The notes under the pieces: generated by a model
The model's database searches: none
Seen by the model: only the letters and a program-made list of their open reading frames with translations
What the model was told of the DNA's origin: nothing
Made by a program: the position numbers and the translations under genes
Origin: Gemmatimonadota bacterium
GTDB taxonomy: Bacteria > Gemmatimonadota > Gemmatimonadetes > Gemmatimonadales > Gemmatimonadaceae
Assembly (NCBI GenBank): GCA_028287225.1
Contig: JAQBPZ010000018.1
Span: forward strand, 1-9,522
Direction of reading: 5' to 3'
DNA length: 9,522 nt
Part shown: positions 6,071 to 9,522 of the stretch, one piece after another
Position numbering within the stretch: position 1 is the stretch's first letter
How the letters are laid out: each line of letters starts with the position of its first letter

Positions 6071-8779
6071 ATGAGCACTCCCACCCTCACCTCCGAGCGC
6101 GACCGCGACGTCCTGCGGTCCTTTGCCCGACGGATCGATCCGTCGGACGCCGGGGCGCACAACAACCTGGGGGTGCTCTACTACAACAAGGGGTTGTACG
6201 AGGAGGCGGTGAGCGCGTTCATGCGCGCGCTCGAGCTCGACCAGAAGATGCAGGTGGCGCAGCGCAACCTCGAGATCGCGTACTTCAACACCGGGTACTA
6301 CGACAAGAAGGTCAGCGAGCTGGCCGAGCGGCTCCGCGCCCGCCCGGACGACCGCGATGCCCGCTGGGAGCTGGGCCGGGTGCACGCGCTGCTGGGGCAG
6401 ACCATCGAGGCCGCCGCGACCTTCAGCGAGCTGCTGCGCCACCACCCGAACGACATCGGCGCCCTCGTCCAGCTCGGGCTCGCCGAGCGCACCAATGGCG
6501 ACCTGGACAAGGCGCTGGGCTACCTCCAGCGCGCGCTCGGCCTGGATCCCTCCAGCTCCGTCGTCAACTTCTACATCGGCGAGGTGCTGTACAACCGCGG
6601 CGTGAACGAGGGGGCGCTCGCGGCGCTCAAGCGCGCGGTGGAGCTCAACCCGCAGAACCCGGACGCCTATTACCTGATGGGGTTCGTGCTCGGCGACATG
6701 GGCCTGCACGAGGAGGCGCGCGACGTCACGCGCCGGGCGATCAAGCTGAACCCCACGCTCTCGCGCGCGCAGGCGAACCTCGCAATCGACCAGAACCGGC
6801 CGCAGCGCATCGAGGCGCTCGCCGCCGCGCGCGCCGACGGGCGCCAGACGCAGATGGAGGTGCACGCCGAGGGGCAGCTCGCCCATTTCAACCTCGGCCT
6901 CGCGTTCAGGCAGAAGGGATACTACGGCGAGGCGCTGCGCGAGTACGCCAAGGCGCTGGATCGCCACGAGGATCGCGCGCTCGTCCTCCAGGCGATGGCC
7001 GAGGTGCACCTGCTGCGCCGCGAGACGGCCAAGGCGGTCGAGCTGTACGACGAGCTGCTCCTGCTCCAGCCCGAGAGCCCGAAGCTCTGGAACGAGCGCG
7101 GCGTCGCGCTGCACCAGCAGGGCAGCTTCGAGGACGCCGAGGAGAGCTACCGCACGGCGACGCACGCGGAGATCGGCTACGCGCTGGCGCACAACAACCT
7201 CGGCGTCGCGCTCTATCATCGCGGCGACACCGAGGGCGCGGTGGCGGCGTTCCGCGTGGCGCTGGAGGCCCAGCCGTCGTTCGTGAAGGCGCGGCTCAAC
7301 CTCGCGCTGCTGCTGAGCAAGGGGAAGCGCTTCCAGCTCGCGCTCGAGGCCTACCGCGCCGTGCTCCAGACGGCGCCCGAAGAGCCGGCCGCATGGAACG
7401 GCGTGGGCCTGGTCCTCAGCGAGCTCCGCAAGTTCGAGGACGCGCGCAACGCGTTCGCCCGCGCCGTGCAGGCGAAGCCGGAGTACGCCGAAGCGCACTA
7501 CAACCTGAGCTTCACGCTCTCCAACCTCGGGGACTTCGAGGGCGCGCTGCGCGAGACCAAGCGCGCCCTGGAGCTGGACCCGTACTACGTGGCGCAGAAG
7601 TTCGAGCTCGCCATCGACCTGGAGTACGAAGACCCCGACCTGTCCATCCAGCCCGACCTCGGCGCGGTGCATCGCGTGGAAGAGGCGGTGGAGGAGTTCG
7701 CGTTCGACGCGGGAGTGCTCGATTCGCTCTTCACCACGCTCGCTCCCACGCCCGACGCGGCCGTGCATCTGCCCGAGAGCCGCGGTGGCGAGGGGTTCGG
7801 GATGGCGGCGGACTACCTGGGCATGGGGCTGTACGAGCGTGCCGCGGCCGAGGTCAGCCGCGCGCTCACCCGCGGCGCGCCGCGCGGCGACGGGCTCACG
7901 CTCCTGGGCGACATCTACGCGCGCCAGGGGCTGCATGGCGAGGCGCTCGAGCGATACCGCGAGGCCCGCCGCGAGGCGCCCAACCAGCTCCGCCCGCAGA
8001 TCGGCGAGGCGTGGGCACTGCTCGCCATGCAGCGGGGCCGCGAGGCGCGGCCGCTCGCCGAGTCCCTGCTCGCGGCCGGCACCGCCACGATCGACGTGCT
8101 GATGCTGGTGTCGGCCGCGCGCGCCGACACCGGTGATCCGGCCGCGGCCCTCGCGGCGCTGGACGACGCGCGGCGCATCGAGCCGCTTCGCGCGGACGTG
8201 CACCAGAAGATGGGCGACATCGCGCGATCCCTGGGCGACAACGAGGGCGCGATCGCGGCCTACCGGCACGCCCTGGAGCTGGACGCGGACTTCGCCGTGG
8301 TGCGCTTCCACCTCGCGCGGCTGCTGCGCGAGCGCGGGCAGCTGCGGGAGGCCGAGGAGGAGCTCGAGCGGGCCCTGGATGCGGTGCCGACGTACGCGGA
8401 GGCAACGCTCGAGCTGGCGGCGCTGCGGCGGACGGCGGGCAAGGGCGGGGACGCGCTGGATCTGCTCATCGCCCTGCTGGAGCGCGATCCCTACCACTTC
8501 GACGCGCTCCTGGCGCTCGGCGAGACGCTGCTGGCCATGGGGCGCAAGGGCGACGCCGTGATGGCGTTCCGCCGCGTGCTGCGGTTCGACCCGGACCATC
8601 CCGGCGCGCTGTACTACGACGGCCTGCTGCTCAACGAGCAGAAGCGGTTCCGCGAGGCCATCGAGCGCTGGCGTCGCGTGATCGAGCTCGATCCCGCGGG
8701 CGACTTCGCGCGTCGTGCGCGCCGCGAGGCGCGCACCGCCGCCGACCTGCACGCCATCTTCGCGACCCCGGCGGACTGA
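6071..8779 (+). CDS. Large tetratricopeptide-repeat (TPR) protein
   Basis: This is a 902-residue protein made almost wholly of TPR units, the 34-residue helix-turn-helix repeats that serve as protein-binding scaffolds. Clear units include 27-60 (AHNNLGVLYYNKGLYEEAV), 129-162, 163-196, 197-230, 371-404, 405-438, 439-472, 473-506, 707-740, 741-774, 809-842 and 843-876. Roughly twenty can be placed when weaker ones are counted. The array has two blocks, about 27-507 and 575-880. They are split by an acidic, repeat-free linker (about 515-573), and a smaller break lies near 231-267. There is no signal peptide, membrane segment or enzymatic domain, so a cytoplasmic scaffold is likely. The start is ATG at 6071, 45 bases after cheC, without a clear ribosome site. 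The next gene begins one base after its stop, so the two are probably co-translated. The specific partner is unknown. Confidence 0.93.
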   Translation: MSTPTLTSERDRDVLRSFARRIDPSDAGAHNNLGVLYYNKGLYEEAVSAFMRALELDQKMQVAQRNLEIAYFNTGYYDKKVSELAERLRARPDDRDARWELGRVHALLGQTIEAAATFSELLRHHPNDIGALVQLGLAERTNGDLDKALGYLQRALGLDPSSSVVNFYIGEVLYNRGVNEGALAALKRAVELNPQNPDAYYLMGFVLGDMGLHEEARDVTRRAIKLNPTLSRAQANLAIDQNRPQRIEALAAARADGRQTQMEVHAEGQLAHFNLGLAFRQKGYYGEALREYAKALDRHEDRALVLQAMAEVHLLRRETAKAVELYDELLLLQPESPKLWNERGVALHQQGSFEDAEESYRTATHAEIGYALAHNNLGVALYHRGDTEGAVAAFRVALEAQPSFVKARLNLALLLSKGKRFQLALEAYRAVLQTAPEEPAAWNGVGLVLSELRKFEDARNAFARAVQAKPEYAEAHYNLSFTLSNLGDFEGALRETKRALELDPYYVAQKFELAIDLEYEDPDLSIQPDLGAVHRVEEAVEEFAFDAGVLDSLFTTLAPTPDAAVHLPESRGGEGFGMAADYLGMGLYERAAAEVSRALTRGAPRGDGLTLLGDIYARQGLHGEALERYREARREAPNQLRPQIGEAWALLAMQRGREARPLAESLLAAGTATIDVLMLVSAARADTGDPAAALAALDDARRIEPLRADVHQKMGDIARSLGDNEGAIAAYRHALELDADFAVVRFHLARLLRERGQLREAEEELERALDAVPTYAEATLELAALRRTAGKGGDALDLLIALLERDPYHFDALLALGETLLAMGRKGDAVMAFRRVLRFDPDHPGALYYDGLLLNEQKRFREAIERWRRVIELDPAGDFARRARREARTAADLHAIFATPAD

Positions 8780-8780
8780 C

Positions 8781-9522
8781 ATGGCCATCGAGGGACCGCT
8801 TCGCGAGCTCGGCATCCACGACGTCTTCCAGCTGCTCGACCTGAGCCGGAAGACCGGCGCGCTCCGCGTGACCTCCGACCTGCGCGACGACGCGGGCGAC
8901 GTGCTGTTCGACGGTGGGAAGGTCGTGTTCGCGAGCGTGCGCAGCAATCCGACCTCCATCGAGCGGATCCTGCGGGCCGCGGGCAAGCTCGTCGATGCCG
9001 ACCTGGCCGCCGCCGCCGCGGTGGATCATCCGACGCTGGGGCTTGGCGACCGGCTCGTGATGGCCGGCGTGATCACGCAGCGCGAGCTGGAGCGGCAGCT
9101 TCGGCAGGCCATCGAGAGCGTGGTGTTCGAGCTGATGTCGTGGCGCGAGGGATTCTTCTCCTTCGAGGAGCGCTCCGTCGCCAACGTGCCGGTGGACGCG
9201 CGCATCCGGATCTCCACGGAGTCGCTGCTCATGGAGGGCGCGCGTCGCATCGACGAGTGGTCGCGCATCGCCGACAAGGTGCCCTCGCTCGGCGTGGTGC
9301 CCGTGCTCTCGCCCGTGGAGGACGACCGCGCCTCGGTGCTGGACCTGCTCCCGCACGAGTGGGAAGTGCTGATGATGATCGACGGCGAGCGCGACCTGCG
9401 CGGCATCGCCGCATCGCTCGGCAGCAACGAGTTCGAGATCGCCAAGATCGCCTATGGGCTCGTCTCCACCGGCGTGGTGCAGCTCATCGCGTCCGGCGGG
9501 CCCGCGGGCATCGGCGCCGCGG
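8781..9522 (+). CDS. DUF4388 (PATAN-like) domain protein (3' partial)
   Basis: The frame opens at ATG 8781, one base after the TPR gene, and has no stop before the window ends, so at least 247 residues are encoded. GGCGGA about six bases upstream may serve as ribosome site. The N-terminus reads GPLRELGIHDVFQLLDLSRKTGALRV (5-30), then VLFDGGKVVFASV (41-53), a helical insertion, and a segment ending in LMSWREGFFSFEE (118-130). This is the DUF4388/PATAN pattern first defined in the cyanobacterial regulator PatA. Residues about 186-236 (DLLPHEWEVLMMIDGERDL ... GLVSTGVVQLI) look like a small winged-helix module common at the end of such proteins. It is not a classical transcription-factor call. 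PATAN proteins are often tied to CheY-like signalling, pili or gliding, which fits the chemosensory genes upstream. The C-terminus and any further domain lie outside the window. Confidence 0.85.
   Translation, partial: MAIEGPLRELGIHDVFQLLDLSRKTGALRVTSDLRDDAGDVLFDGGKVVFASVRSNPTSIERILRAAGKLVDADLAAAAAVDHPTLGLGDRLVMAGVITQRELERQLRQAIESVVFELMSWREGFFSFEERSVANVPVDARIRISTESLLMEGARRIDEWSRIADKVPSLGVVPVLSPVEDDRASVLDLLPHEWEVLMMIDGERDLRGIAASLGSNEFEIAKIAYGLVSTGVVQLIASGGPAGIGAA

Noticed and set aside
6062..8986. A 974-codon open frame on the minus strand covering the whole TPR gene
   Set aside because: It is an antisense shadow of GC-rich coding DNA. Its product is Arg/His/Val-rich low-complexity sequence with no domain, while the + strand frame gives clear TPR repeats.

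Overview
The window is a GC-rich, gene-dense bacterial chromosome segment with every supported gene on the + strand and almost no intergenic DNA. Gene content and style fit a Gemmatimonadota-like or other GC-rich Gram-negative soil or aquatic bacterium: tandem signal peptidase II genes, a Thermotoga/Bacillus-type CheY with CheC, a CheA that opens with the motif LFLTESREH, and a large TPR protein followed by a DUF4388/PATAN protein. The phylum is an inference from gene content. No rRNA or other marker is present.

Region 1 (1-2492) is a housekeeping block. It holds the 3' end of a TraR/DksA-type zinc-finger gene, two adjacent signal peptidase II genes (lspA) and an RluD/RluA-family pseudouridine synthase. 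The genes overlap by 20, 4 and 4 bases, so translational coupling is likely. The order DksA-like / lspA / rluD-like matches ylyA-lspA-ylyB of Bacillus subtilis, except that lspA is doubled here. The second lspA has no ATG, GTG or TTG at a usable place. Its best start is a CTG inside a CTGA overlap, with a Shine-Dalgarno-like GGGGAA six bases upstream.

Region 2 (about 2461-6025) is a compact chemosensory cluster: cheW, cheY, cheA and cheC. CheA has phosphotransfer, CheY-binding-like, dimerisation, ATPase and CheW-like domains. CheY carries the full phospho-acceptor set (D9, D10, D54, S82, K104). CheC keeps both phosphatase motifs. Together they form a phosphorelay (CheA to CheY) with a dedicated CheY-P phosphatase and a coupling protein. 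No receptor, cheR, cheB or cheD lies in the window.

Region 3 (6071-9522) holds a 902-residue protein built almost entirely of TPR units, in two arrays split by an acidic linker. One base downstream begins a DUF4388 (PATAN-like) protein that runs off the window. TPR and PATAN proteins are often linked to CheY-type signalling and surface motility or pili, so these two may be partners or outputs of the chemosensory cluster. That link rests on position only.

No tRNA, rRNA, mobile element, CRISPR array or convincing intrinsic terminator was seen. The longest non-coding stretch is 102 bases, between cheY and cheA.
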